Assembly: GCF_000027225.1 (NCBI RefSeq)
Contig: NC_013892.1
Location: 1,426,001-1,490,000 of the forward strand
Source: Xenorhabdus bovienii SS-2004
Lineage (GTDB): Bacteria > Pseudomonadota > Gammaproteobacteria > Enterobacterales > Enterobacteriaceae
Reading direction: 5' to 3'
DNA length: 64,000 bases
Part shown: positions 8,590-17,785 of the stretch, in pieces
How the letters are laid out: each line of letters begins with the position of its first letter
Numbering within the stretch: position 1 is the stretch's first letter
Notes under the pieces: model-generated
Databases searched by the model: none
What the model saw: only the letters and a program-made list of their open reading frames with translations
Told to the model about the DNA's origin: nothing
Translations under genes and position numbers: made by a program

Positions 8590-9051
8590 TCAGTGATGAT
8601 TATTTTTGTCAGGGATAAGTGACGGACTGATAACGTCCTCTCTGGGTTTCAGTGTCATGATCGATGTTATCAGGCCGCTTTCCGGATGCTGTTGTGCATA
8701 CTCCTGCAATGCGCAGAACCGGTACACCTCCTCATTCGGGGTCTCCAGCACCGCGATACGGGCTGATACGATGGCCGTGACCGCCAGCCCGAAGGCATCG
8801 GCTGAAAGCGTGACCGTCAGCTGCGTATCCGGCAGGTAAACGGAATACGTTTCCGCCCGTGTCGGCACCATATAAGTCAGCGATTCAGACACCTGTCGGC
8901 TTGTCCACTGTTCAGGCTGATAATCGCCGCATAACGTTGATGCGGTATTCGCCAGCAGGAACCCCAGAAACAACCGTTCCAGCGGGGTTTTGTCGGGAAA
9001 CACGACCGACAGCGCAAGACTGTCCAGCATAATCAGTTCATTATTTGGCAT
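8590..9051 (-). CDS. ArdB/KlcA-like antirestriction protein, divergent copy
   Basis: 153 residues. It aligns by eye with the downstream paralogue and with the antirestriction family (ArdB/KlcA): QWTSRQVSESLTYMVP, a SADAFGLAVT motif where the family has EVSADAAGI, and ALQEYAQQHPES near the end where the family has LRDYALQHPEA. ArdB-type proteins inhibit type I restriction and protect incoming DNA during transfer. This copy is the more diverged of the two: it lacks the Cys-rich DDDRC region and has a longer tail. The start has GGGAG upstream. Confidence 0.65.
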   Translation of the reverse strand: MPNNELIMLDSLALSVVFPDKTPLERLFLGFLLANTASTLCGDYQPEQWTSRQVSESLTYMVPTRAETYSVYLPDTQLTVTLSADAFGLAVTAIVSARIAVLETPNEEVYRFCALQEYAQQHPESGLITSIMTLKPREDVISPSLIPDKNNHH

Positions 9052-9063
9052 TACGTTCTCCCT

Positions 9064-9498
9064 CTATGCATCCTTTAAGCCTAAAGCCGCCCGGATACAC
9101 TGAGCCTGAGGATGTTGCAGCGCATATTCACGCAGGTCGCAAAACCGTTCAGCGTACCCGTCCAGCTTCATCAGGGCCGCCAGATAACCCAACACGCTCA
9201 GGGTCACCATCAGCCCGAAGGCATCGGCGGAGACCTCGCCTTTAAAGCCCGTGGTATTGACGTTGACAACAGATGAATCCGACCGTGCCGGCACGACATA
9301 GGCGATGTTGTCTGACACTTTCCGGTACTCCCACTGATCACACCGGTCATCGTCACACAGCACGGCGGCGGCTTTAATGAACGTGTGTTCCAGCAGCATC
9401 AATTCCAGTGAACTGGTTTGTGGAAAAATTTCAGCAAAAGGGGAGTGTTCAGACGCGGGCACAGTGTGTGCCGTTGCCGGGGTTGTATTTTGTTGCAT
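9064..9498 (-). CDS. ArdB/KlcA-like antirestriction protein
   Basis: 144 residues from the ATG at 9498, which follows AGGAGAAT at ideal spacing (an earlier start seven codons up is unlikely). CDQWEYRKVSDNIAYVVP, GEVSADAFGLMVTLSVLGYL and CDLREYALQHPQAQ match the ArdB/KlcA family closely. Such proteins let newly transferred DNA escape type I restriction. It heads the leading-region operon, directly downstream of a candidate structured RNA leader, fitting early expression after transfer. It stops 12 bp before its diverged tandem copy. Confidence 0.8.
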   Translation of the reverse strand: MQQNTTPATAHTVPASEHSPFAEIFPQTSSLELMLLEHTFIKAAAVLCDDDRCDQWEYRKVSDNIAYVVPARSDSSVVNVNTTGFKGEVSADAFGLMVTLSVLGYLAALMKLDGYAERFCDLREYALQHPQAQCIRAALGLKDA

Positions 9499-9616
9499 GG
9501 TATTCTCCTGATAAAACAACGGGGAACACCTGACCCAATAGGAAACGTGTTCCCCGTTGGGTGACTGGCCTGTTGGCCATGATGGTTGAGATTAAGAAAC
9601 CTTCATCGTCATCAGA

Positions 9617-9741
9617 CTGACGATATCTGCTTCCAAAGGTGCGCAGATGTACCACACGGTTGTGTACTCCCTTGCAGGTTACAGGAGTGTTATTGTCGCT
9701 GCCCGAAGGTGATCCTTACAAGCGACCGGATCATCGATAAG
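9617..9741 (-). ncRNA. structured RNA candidate, copy 1
   Basis: A ~125-bp block is shared with 33061-33186 and lies ~120 bp upstream of the antirestriction gene on the same strand. Three stems can be drawn in both copies: GTCGCT/AGCGAC here versus TTCGCC/GGCGAA there, ACTCC/GGAGT versus GCTCCC/GGGAGC, and ATCTGC/GCAGAT in both. The first two show paired base changes that keep pairing, which is what a conserved RNA fold predicts. A conserved GGATCACC in the first loop can also pair with an upstream TGATC, suggesting a switch. It may be a leader, an antisense RNA or a transfer-associated element. Confidence 0.6.
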
Positions 9742-9771
9742 TCTGACTACGCTAATAAACGGAAATCATAA

Positions 9772-9914
9772 GGTCAATGGGTAATTCATTTCCCGGGACA
9801 AAAAATAATGTCAGGAACACGATGGCCTTTTGGGTTAATCGGGGGGTAGGCTGTCAATGCTCATTTCACGCGGTGACCCGTTCTGGCCGCTTGGTCTATA
9901 ACTCATTTATGCCC
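9772..9914. other. gap before the intron
   Basis: I see no gene here. The sequence lies between the structured RNA block and the group II intron start and includes a G-rich tract (ATCGGGGGGTAGG) near 9838-9850. It may hold the promoter of the RNA block on the minus strand, but no clear boxes were identified. Confidence 0.3.
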
Positions 9915-10497
9915 GTGCGACCTGAAGTCGTATGAAGCGTTGTTCACCACGAGAAGAGTGAACCACCTGTATCACCAGGTGACCCTGGGATTCTGAATAA
10001 AGCAGCGGATCTGACAATGTAACGAAATTCGGCCACAAGGCTGAATGGGAATCGAATCGTGAGAGGAGGTTCTTCCTGATAACCACAGATCGGGTAAGCG
10101 CCAGGGTGTCAGTATGATGAACATAGGTGAATCCATGTAAGGTACGTTATATGAGAAACAGCGGAAGTGGTTAATACGCTGTGGCCAAAATGGCAACGAG
10201 AGTTGGAAAGAAGTTGGGCAGTACTCTTTCGTGATCGATAAACTCTCCGTACTAGAGTGGGCATCTAACCTGATATTTTGCGCGACATACGGAACAAGGT
10301 AAGCCTGTATATCTCCCGTTGGGAAAGTTATCTGTGAAGAGAGCCGATAGATGTGCAGGTAAAGGAGGCTAGAAAAAGCGAAGGCCGCGTTGTAATGAGG
10401 CGGATACAGATTGATATCTGGCGCGAAAGCGAGCCGACTTCTGGCGGGTCTCCCATTGCAAGATGATTTGAAGAACTTTATTTAAGGAGAAACGCAA

Positions 10498-11971
10498 ATG
10501 ATGGCTTCTACAGAAGTGAGTGCCTCTCCTAACGGCACACAGTGGCAATCCATTGACTGGAAAGCGATTGAGTCGCATGTGTTAAAGCTTCAAATGCGCA
10601 TTGCAAAAGCAACCCGAGAGGGTGAACACGGCAAGGCGAAAGCGTTGCAGTGGGTACTCACGCACTCGATATTAGCAAAACTTCTTGCTGTTAAGCGAGT
10701 GTCTCAAAACAAAGGCAGTCACACACTAGGAATTGACGGCATCATTTGGAACACAGATGCTCGTCGCATGGCTGCGGCAAATCAATTGAAGTCGGAAAGG
10801 CTATCAAGTTAAACCACTCAGGCGTCTCTATATCCCCAAGAAAAACGGCAAACTCAGACCCTTAGTTATCCCTTGCATGATAGATAGAACACAGCAAGCG
10901 TTGCATCTTCTTGCTTTGGATCCAATCTCTGAGACAATAGCTGATCCGAACAGTTACGGTTTTCGACCTAACCGCAGCACGGCAGACGCGATTGCACAAT
11001 GCTTCAAATGCTTGTGTCAAAAACGTTCTGCCCGATGGGTTTTGGAAGAGGATCTCAAAGCCTGCTTCGATAAGATCGGGTATCAATGGCTAATTGAAAA
11101 TATTCAAATAGACAAACGGATGCTGAAGCAGTGGCTTGGATCGGATTTTATCGATAAGGGATTGTTTTATCGAACAGCGGAAGGAACACCGCAAGGCGGT
11201 ATTATCTCTCCGACGCTCATGCTACTGACGTTGGCTGGCTTGGAAAAGCGTGTTAAAGAAGTGGCACGTAAAACGGACGATAGAATAAACTCCATCGAAT
11301 ACGCCGATAACTTCGTGATGACAGGGGCATCAGAAGATGTCTTGTTGAATGAAGTCAAGCCACAGCTCATTGATTTTCTGAGAGAAAGAGGTTTGACACT
11401 CTCCGAAGAGAAAACGCATATCACTCATATCAATGATGGCTTTGATTTTCTTGGGTTTAATCTTAGAAAGTACAGAGGCAAGCTCCTCATAAAACTGAGT
11501 AAAAGTAACGTGCTATTATTTTTGAGTCACCTGCGCGAACTCATTAAGAGACACGCAACGACTCCAGTAAACGATCTCATCAAAATGTTGAATCCCAAAC
11601 TGAGAGGATGGGCGAATTATTATCGCCATTGCGTGGCAAAGCGAACCTTCGGCTATCCAGGTCATCAACTCTTCTGGTTGTTATGGCGATGGGCGGTCAG
11701 ACGTCATCCAACTAAATCCAAAGATTGGGTACGTCGAAAATACTACATGAACCGTCAAGGAGAATGGCAATTTCATGGTTGGCAGAAAATAGCCAATATG
11801 GACGGCCATTTTAATCTGGTTCAAATAGCTCAAACGCCGATAAAAAGGCATGTGAAGATTAGGAGTGTAGCAACGCTATTCGATCCTCAATACCAAACCT
11901 ATTTGGCTAAGAGTAAATCGAAAAAGGAAAGTCGTCACTCTTGGCACGATCCTGCTCTGACTGCAATGTAG
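10498..11971 (+). pseudogene. ltrA: group II intron reverse transcriptase/maturase, frameshifted and YADN-mutated
   Basis: The first part (10498-10812) has the RT0/RT1 text, ending in LGIDGIIWNT. The second (frame regained at ~10796, clear from KPLRRLYIPKKNGKLRPLV onward) has RT2-RT7, the maturase X domain (LNPKLRGWANYYRHC) and a C-terminal HNH-like/DNA-binding end. One extra G at 10794-10795 breaks the frame; removing it restores LKS-KGYQ. The catalytic YADD box reads YADN, replacing a metal-binding aspartate. Either lesion should abolish reverse transcription. Intact relatives have about 490 residues. Confidence 0.88.
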
Positions 11972-12007
11972 GTTGCTGGGTAACGTAATACGCCTTAGTG
12001 GAGGCTT

Positions 12008-12041
12008 GAGCCGTATGCAGTGAAAGTTGCACGTACGGTTC
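12008..12041 (+). ncRNA. group II intron domain V
   Basis: A 34-nt hairpin begins GAGCCGTATGCAG and closes with TGCACGTACGGTTC around a GAAA tetraloop. It has the classic AGC-containing stem and two-base bulge of the catalytic core. This is the strongest single mark of the intron. Confidence 0.9.
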
Positions 12042-12191
12042 TTAGGAGGACGGCACTTGGTAACAGGTGTCGTCTATCCGACATTGTGTGTTAGTGCCGA
12101 TGGCGTGATGAAATCAGGCACATTATTTAACGCAGAAATACCGCTTGCAGTTTAATGACTGAGACGGTATCTGAATTCTGGATAAGGAATT

Positions 12192-12248
12192 CAGATAACT
12201 ACATAGTGCCACTAAAACGGAAGGTGCGACACTGATGAAACGGGTATA
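12192..12248 (-). pseudogene. IS982-family transposase scrap
   Basis: Nineteen codons read YTRFISVAPSVLVALCSYL, nearly the same as part of the IS982-type fragment at 14791-15180 (YTRFVSVAPSVMVSLSSYL). Both copies break at the same place (SYL). It is a short remnant beside a truncated membrane-protein gene. Confidence 0.6.
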
Positions 12249-12251
12249 TCG

Positions 12252-12752
12252 ATGCTTATTGTTGCTCTGCTTTCGATCCTTCCCGGAATGGGGTACGTGA
12301 AATTGGGCCAGGCCGTTGTGACGAAGAGATTTCGGCATTTTTCAGGGATAATCATCCTGACCATGATCCTACTCATCAGTATGTATGTCCCCTCGTTCAT
12401 TCCTGTACTCATCGATAAATCGCTGTCTGCCGCTGGCGTGGCAGACTGGCATATCCGGCGCTATCAGATAGATGAAAGCAGAATGCCGATGGCACTCTTT
12501 ACGCGTTCTGAGTGGAAGGTTAGTCCACTGGTGGCTGGCAAAAGTTTTACGGTTGAAGGAATTCTGATTTATTCCCTTAATAACGTTAAACTTCTGTGTC
12601 CGGCCACGATCAAAAATGACTATCTGAATATGCTTCACTTTGTTCCCTGGGACAAAGACTATGATAAAAAGCAGGGGGAAGTATTAAAGAAACATGCGGC
12701 CCGATGCCAGTCTTTTATTCAGGGAGGTGTTGCCCGAATCGTAGAAGAGTGA
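12252..12752 (+). CDS. unknown membrane-anchored protein, probably 5'-truncated
   Basis: Up to 166 residues. A hydrophobic start (LIVALLSILPGMGYV) and a second strong membrane segment (~40-60, IIILTMILLISMYVPSFIPVL) are followed by a soluble ~100-residue domain (WHIRRYQIDE..., FVPWDKDYDKKQGE). I do not recognise it. The 5' end abuts the IS982 scrap, and no good ribosome site precedes the ATG, so the original start was probably lost. Expression is doubtful. Confidence 0.4.
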   Translation: MLIVALLSILPGMGYVKLGQAVVTKRFRHFSGIIILTMILLISMYVPSFIPVLIDKSLSAAGVADWHIRRYQIDESRMPMALFTRSEWKVSPLVAGKSFTVEGILIYSLNNVKLLCPATIKNDYLNMLHFVPWDKDYDKKQGEVLKKHAARCQSFIQGGVARIVEE

Positions 12753-13087
12753 AACACAGTGTGTATTCGCATCTAACCGCTTACTCGTTCATACTTTAGT
12801 TGACGACCAGTTCGCAAATTACTTATTCGATTCCAACAAAAACTAAAAATAGTGCGAGAAAACGTTGGCAGGCAGGTTTGAGCGAGGAGCAGACTGATCT
12901 GCTTATAGTCAGCAATGGTTATCAGCATCAGAACGAAAGGATAATTAATAGTAATGCTTCTCAATCAATAGGGGACAGATCAGCTTGGCAGCGAGAGCAG
13001 CCCTGTCCCTAGCCCTGTATAGAATTGTAGTATTTTGTGCTAAATGCTTGTAAAATGATCAGTAGATGGCATATAAATAACATGAGG
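12753..13087. other. gap with no convincing gene
   Basis: AT-rich DNA between the truncated membrane gene and the CoiA-like gene. A 70-codon plus-strand frame (12800-13012) has no ribosome site or known motif, so it is not called. No repeat or terminator was noticed. Confidence 0.3.
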
Positions 13088-14707
13088 CTAAATTACTAGT
13101 GCTAATATAAGAGAACCTTTTCTTATTAAGTGATCCTTGCTAACAGAAATGATACTCATCTTGGCAAAGGGAGATAATGCATCTTGAATCATTCTATCTT
13201 CAGCAATAAGTGAGTCAAAGGTAGATAATACATTTTGAATTATTCTATCTTCATCAATAAGTGAATCAAAGGTAGTAGTAGAGGTATTTAAATCTTTAAA
13301 CTCTTTCGATAGGTATCGATATTGTTCTGATAAATCATATTTTCCTACGAGTTCAATAAATAAATCGTGGTAATATATCTTCTGGCTAACAGGGTAAGCA
13401 TCCACCATTTCTGCTAGATTACATAACACTATTATATCCCATGCTTGGAATGGCCAGAGCATGCGATACTCTCTCTTCTTCAAGATGTCAGGGAATGAAG
13501 GATTTTTTTTATTTTGGCTAGGTATAAATAACTCTTTATTAATCATCCATCTTCTCCATTTCTGATAGTCCCGATTAAAGTAAGCTTGACGGTTATCTAA
13601 GTATTCGGATGCGAACTTGGTCACCTCATCCTTTAGATATACTGACCTTACTCTTTTATGATAGATATGCTTGCAATCAGATCTGAATTGTAACTTTATT
13701 TTATCAAATTTCTTGGTTAATGATGGATGCTTAACCCAAGTCCACGTCGATGTATTCGATTCATTTGAATAATGACAACAAACTATACTTCTGTCATCTT
13801 GATAATTTAGAGTAGGTATCTCTTCGGTAAAAGAATAGATAATCGATATCACGCGATTGTCTATATATCCTTCTATTACCGAATAGTCACTTGATTCATG
13901 GCAAAGTAAAACCTTGTCACAAGTTACATCCCTTTTGGAATAGATCAACAGTCTTTCTTTGTAAGATTGTCCTGCATAAATATGCTCCATCTCTTTATGT
14001 ATATTGGGTAAGTGAATTCTTTTGCTAGATATGGCGTTACGAAGCGATGTTAAAGCACTGTTTCTTTTTTCTGCCTTTTTATTCCTTTTCTCTTCTTCTA
14101 TCTGTTTAAAATACTCGATTTTCTTAATTTCAAGTTCTGAGTGATAAATCCATTTGTACTCGACGAGATTATTTCTTACTAGATAAATCCATTCAGAGAT
14201 GCTATTACCTTTAGCAAGAGGAAAGTAGTACTCAATTGAATCAATTTGTTGGTCAATGTAATACCGTTCTTTATCCTCATCACATTTGTGAGTAACGCAG
14301 ACTTCAATAGCTACATAGCCAGTATCTGTCGCAAGATATACGTCTGCCAGGTAGGGCCCGATCCTATATTCGAGTACTGATTTTTTAACTTCAGTTGTTA
14401 GGTCGAAAACAACAATATCTGTTTCGTCGATGGTTATCTCATTTGTTGGAAGAGTAATTTCAGATAGCGAAGAAAAATGTAGTTGCATCGCTATATGTAA
14501 CTGCGTCATCCGACAGTCACGGCTTTCTTCCTTTGTAGTATGAGAGAAGTGGTGTGTGACGATCTTTCCATTGTTCCTTGCAATGAGGGTATCACCACAG
14601 TGCTTACAAACACAGTTACAGCGCTTTCCGTTTGGCACTGAATCTACGTGAACTATTGTGTTTGAATCATTAAGGGCATATTCAAAAAGCATCCGTACTG
14701 TCCGCAT
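13088..14707 (-). CDS. CoiA-like nuclease-fold protein
   Basis: 539 residues. The N-terminus has a zinc-knuckle-like CNCVCKHCGDTLIARNNGK (~32-50) followed by HHFSH, as in the competence protein CoiA family. Next comes a restriction-endonuclease-like core: RIGPYLADVYLATDTGYVAI (~115), then EVCVTH, where the family has the metal-binding D and E-x-C/K residues. A Lys/Glu-rich helix (~205-225) follows. Near the C-terminus a 17-residue unit occurs twice (TFDSLI.EDR.IQ). Proteins of this build are scattered in accessory islands beside defence genes. It stands alone, is AT-rich against its neighbours, and was probably acquired separately. Function unproven. Confidence 0.6.
   Translation of the reverse strand: MRTVRMLFEYALNDSNTIVHVDSVPNGKRCNCVCKHCGDTLIARNNGKIVTHHFSHTTKEESRDCRMTQLHIAMQLHFSSLSEITLPTNEITIDETDIVVFDLTTEVKKSVLEYRIGPYLADVYLATDTGYVAIEVCVTHKCDEDKERYYIDQQIDSIEYYFPLAKGNSISEWIYLVRNNLVEYKWIYHSELEIKKIEYFKQIEEEKRNKKAEKRNSALTSLRNAISSKRIHLPNIHKEMEHIYAGQSYKERLLIYSKRDVTCDKVLLCHESSDYSVIEGYIDNRVISIIYSFTEEIPTLNYQDDRSIVCCHYSNESNTSTWTWVKHPSLTKKFDKIKLQFRSDCKHIYHKRVRSVYLKDEVTKFASEYLDNRQAYFNRDYQKWRRWMINKELFIPSQNKKNPSFPDILKKREYRMLWPFQAWDIIVLCNLAEMVDAYPVSQKIYYHDLFIELVGKYDLSEQYRYLSKEFKDLNTSTTTFDSLIDEDRIIQNVLSTFDSLIAEDRMIQDALSPFAKMSIISVSKDHLIRKGSLILALVI
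13173..13274 (-). repeat. two tandem 51-bp units inside the CoiA-like gene
   Basis: Two adjacent 51-bp units (13173-13223 and 13224-13274) differ at only a few positions and add 17 in-frame codons near the protein's C-terminus. Unit copy number may vary between strains. Confidence 0.8.
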
Positions 14708-14790
14708 CCTAACTTATCTATATACTGTACCACTTTATACTTGATTAGACATATCTAGAGCCAGTTTCTATTCTCTGGAACTTTGTCTAC

Positions 14791-15180
14791 CTATCCAGAC
14801 CACTCATCAAGATTAGCAGACCATTCTTGCATCATTGCCTTCTTTTCATCAAGGTAGGTAGCATGATTATATGAACGGCTCAGGTAGCTGCTTAGCGATA
14901 CCATAACGGAAGGCGCAACACTGACAAAACGGGTATAGCTGAGCAAGGTGGGAAAATCTTTGTGGTGATAGACCCAAAGGAATTTCAAATAAAAGGCTTT
15001 AAAGTCACGATAATGTGACATATGAAAGAGGATCAAAATCGTCATGATTTCACTGAGATACATGTGACCTTGCCGACAACGAAAACGGTACCCGTTATCG
15101 AGACAAAACCGCTCCCACTGAGGAATGAAAAAACGGCAAAAATCGTCGACATCGCAGAAAATTTCAACTAAGTTGTCCAT
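14791..15180 (-). pseudogene. IS982-family transposase, N-terminal fragment
   Basis: About 115 residues begin MDNLVEIFCDVDDFCRFFIP and contain LSEIMTILILFHMSHYRDFK, the standard N-terminus of IS982 transposases (~290 residues). The text leaves the family after SSYLSRSYN, so the catalytic DDE part is missing. It cannot transpose. The fragment matches the scrap at 12192-12248. Confidence 0.8.
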
Positions 15181-15300
15181 AGCCTATTCCCCTAGGAACT
15201 GTGTTAGGCGTTCACCAAAACTTTGCTCCCGGAACAGGCTTCTCGTCAATTTCTTATCCAGAATTCGGGTTAATAAGGTATTATGAAGTTAAATACGCTT

Positions 15301-15560
15301 GTTGACCTGTGATGTTTGTTTGATTTTGTACAACTAGGGTTATTAGGTGGATTGAATGGGTTTGGAAAGTATTATGCCAGGTCGATAGAAAATGAGGGCA
15401 CACGTGACCTTCTGGTTCTAGGAAAATTACTAACCTTAATCGAGCCACAGATATTGAGACATATCAAAGAAGATGTTGCGCGTGATTGGCCGCAACAGCA
15501 AAATATAGCTGAAAGTATACAACAGGAAGATATAGGAATGTTTCTTGTATTAGTGAGATT
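15301..15560 (+). pseudogene. SNF2-family helicase remnant
   Basis: About 70 residues (FGKYYARSIENEGT, then LIEPQILRHIKEDVARDWPQ) match the segment of SNF2/HepA-type helicases just before helicase motif IV (usually FLLRRTKEDV..DLP). Neither ATPase motifs nor the C-terminal lobe are present. It is a stranded piece of a larger gene, perhaps from a lost defence locus. The ATG at 15316 has no good ribosome site. Confidence 0.5.
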
Positions 15561-15593
15561 ACCGAGGGAGACTGACGGACAAATTACCGAGAG

Positions 15594-15904
15594 ATGTTGT
15601 CGTTTCAGTATACCTGCTCCCAGATTAATTGCTCATCGGTAATGGTTACGATTAAGTCTCTGGCCTGCGCCACAATATTTTTGATAGCGCCTGGATTCCC
15701 CCATGCGTACGTTTCTTCAGCCAAGCCAGTCGATAAGGCATCGGCAAGCAAAGATATCCGCGTACATGCAAAAAACGCAACCAATACCGCATATCTAAGT
15801 AATATCCACATACAACAAATGACCATGTAATTCCATATTTTAAATCTCATTCTTATTGTGCGAGCAGAGTGAATTGATGTCATTCTGTACCACCAACAAT
15901 GCAC
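15594..15904. other. unresolved overlapping frames
   Basis: A 78-codon plus frame (with a possible signal-like start at 15642) and a 99-codon minus frame (15605-15904) overlap. Neither has a recognisable domain or clear ribosome site, and I cannot choose between them. The region probably belongs to the decayed DNA between the intron and the defence-like operon. Confidence 0.25.
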
Positions 15905-15967
15905 ATTTCACGCTCGGCGGAAAAGCGAGCGTGAATAACTAATCAGAAGTTAAGGCAGGATTTTAAA

Positions 15968-17785
15968 TTAAATCTGCATGGAGAAACTTCGTTTTCCCAG
16001 AGTCATAAAATTGCTTGTTTGCACACCTTTGGTGCCTGTTTGCTCCAAAAACAACCCTTCCTCTTTCTGCCTTAGATAACGCTCTGTACCACACTTGCCA
16101 CAGATCGTCTTAAAACCACCAGGAGGCTGGAAAGCAATAGTTGTTTTGTGCTGACAAACCGGGCAGCTTTGCAGAAACAAAATCTCCCGACAACGCTGCA
16201 CGACATCAGAGGCTTTTTCATGTGCGTTCGCTTCTTTCAATGTGCGCTTTAATTTTTCCAAATCGATATCCGCCACTTCACCTTGCACCGTCAGGCAATG
16301 TGATTGATGTTCAACGTGGATATGTGCAATTTTTTCCGCCACGGCTAGCGCTTTCGTCGGAATTTTAGTGATTGGTCTAGCGAAGGATTTCAGAACCTGC
16401 CGGTAAAGGGTTCGATTAATAAGCAGGCCAAAACGTTCGACACAGTACATGTCTGACGGCGAAAGCGCGATCCAGTTATCCACGTAGCCTGAGGGTGATA
16501 GCGCCAAATCCTGAGACGGCCATGCAACAAATCGCTCAGAGGTCAGTTTCGTCTCGTTAATGGGCTCCGCCAGGTCAGTGAGCCACGGAACCAGAATAAG
16601 CAATGTATTACCTGCTGAATTACCCTTCTCTGTCCGGCAAATCAAATGCCATTCCAGCCCCTTTTGTGCGAGTTGCAATGTTTTACCTGCCCACAAACCT
16701 TCGCTTTCGCCCTGCAGATAAGGGTAAAGCGCATGCCTTAATACCAGACCTGCATAACGCGAATAAGCTTCCACCAGATACTGATTATGCCGGAAACGTT
16801 CCTGTGGCGTGGTTTTCTCCACGGTTGTGCTATCGAGAAGTTCCCAAAGCATAGTCAAATGCCGGTAATGCGGGTCATGTCCAAGAATATTTGTTGGATG
16901 CAGTATCCCCGTGACCTGTGCATTGCGGTTAACCAGTGTGTACAACCCCGTTTGTTGCAAACCAGAGAGGGTTTTATGTAACATGTGAAGGGTGTCCACA
17001 GTTTCATTCAGGTGAACCAACGCCTGATTTGTCTTATCCTCATTAAATGTCATTCCCCAGAGCTGACAAACCTCATAGGCCAGAAGGTGATGAGTACCCT
17101 CCGTTTGGTAAAATTCCAGAGCCTGCTCCAGTGTGACCTGCAGGCTTAGAAGGGTCGATAGCCGGGTGCGCAAATGACGTTCTGCCTTATCGAGCAGGCG
17201 CGCATAAACGCGATTTTCATAAATGTCGTAATCGTCATGGCTAAAACGCGCCAGTACCTTCCGGGGAATGACGCCATTGAGTGTCTGCCGCTGCCAGCAC
17301 TCTGAATGCGAGGCCAGATGCACCAGCGCACCTTTCGCAAGACGTCGTGCGCGGGCGATATCCGCGACTTCGTCTTCGTAATGAACATCCAAACGCGGCC
17401 GCTGTGAAATTTGGTGCAGATGCCCTTTCTTCACCACCTCGAGCAAGTTCTGTTCAAATGGCAGAAGCTGGCTTTGCTGGTCAATGATCGCCCCAGGCAT
17501 GAGAGGCGAAATCAACGCTGACGAAGGCATCATGTCCGGATAGATGGTTTCTACCGCCCTGAAAAGTAAGGCGGATTTATTGGACTTAACCTGTCGCGGC
17601 ATGACAAATGTCCGGACCTCATCTCCCAACTGGCAACGCTCGCCGCCATCGCTAACCAGCACACCAGAAAAGTCCGTGGTGTGGCTGTTGAAGACCAAAG
17701 ACGAGACCGCAAGCTGATAACGACCCGCTTCAATCTGTGATGGCAGCTGAGATATTGTTTCACCCGTTAGCCGATCCAGCCACAT
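15968..17785 (-). CDS. DUF2357 zinc-ribbon protein, partner of the McrB-like AAA+ protein
   Basis: 605 residues; last gene of the seven-gene operon. The ATG overlaps the stop of the AAA+ gene (TGATG), so the two are co-translated. DUF2357-like text is seen at ~195-215 (YENRVYARLLDKAERHLRTR). Such proteins partner McrB-type GTPases and AAA+ motors, in the manner of McrC. The C-terminus (~545-590) has a zinc ribbon, CPVCQHK...CGKCGTE. A PD-(D/E)xK nuclease core is expected for McrC-like proteins but I cannot point to one with certainty. Probable role: the target-recognition or nuclease half of a motor-driven DNA-cleaving complex. Confidence 0.65.
   Translation of the reverse strand: MWLDRLTGETISQLPSQIEAGRYQLAVSSLVFNSHTTDFSGVLVSDGGERCQLGDEVRTFVMPRQVKSNKSALLFRAVETIYPDMMPSSALISPLMPGAIIDQQSQLLPFEQNLLEVVKKGHLHQISQRPRLDVHYEDEVADIARARRLAKGALVHLASHSECWQRQTLNGVIPRKVLARFSHDDYDIYENRVYARLLDKAERHLRTRLSTLLSLQVTLEQALEFYQTEGTHHLLAYEVCQLWGMTFNEDKTNQALVHLNETVDTLHMLHKTLSGLQQTGLYTLVNRNAQVTGILHPTNILGHDPHYRHLTMLWELLDSTTVEKTTPQERFRHNQYLVEAYSRYAGLVLRHALYPYLQGESEGLWAGKTLQLAQKGLEWHLICRTEKGNSAGNTLLILVPWLTDLAEPINETKLTSERFVAWPSQDLALSPSGYVDNWIALSPSDMYCVERFGLLINRTLYRQVLKSFARPITKIPTKALAVAEKIAHIHVEHQSHCLTVQGEVADIDLEKLKRTLKEANAHEKASDVVQRCREILFLQSCPVCQHKTTIAFQPPGGFKTICGKCGTERYLRQKEEGLFLEQTGTKGVQTSNFMTLGKRSFSMQI

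Larger units (their letters stand above)
9915..12082 (+). mobile_element. group II intron (degenerate)
   Basis: The left end GTGCGACC fits the conserved 5' GUGYG start. The right end carries a clear domain V at 12008-12041 and a domain VI-like stem (GACGGCACTTGG...CAGGTGTCGTC) ending near CCGAC at 12082. The reverse transcriptase/maturase reading frame lies between, in the usual domain IV place. Length ~2.17 kb is typical. The element sits on the strand opposite to the surrounding ICE genes, inserted in intergenic DNA. The encoded protein is broken, so it can only move if supplied with a maturase. End points are approximate. Confidence 0.85.

Noticed and set aside
9449..9655. 68-codon minus-strand frame over the structured RNA (starts MVHLRTFGSRYRQ)
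   Set aside because: A similar frame appears at the second RNA copy (VHLRTFGSRYRQ), but base changes between copies follow stem pairing, not codon positions, and there is no ribosome site. The RNA explanation is better.
10877..11971. A separate, intact 364-residue reverse transcriptase gene
   Set aside because: The text upstream of its first ATG continues the RT homology in the same frame to ~10796, and the earlier domains lie in another frame. It is the second part of one frameshifted intron protein, not a retron or defence RT.
12800..13012. 70-codon plus-strand frame after the truncated membrane protein
   Set aside because: No ribosome site, no motif and low-complexity composition.
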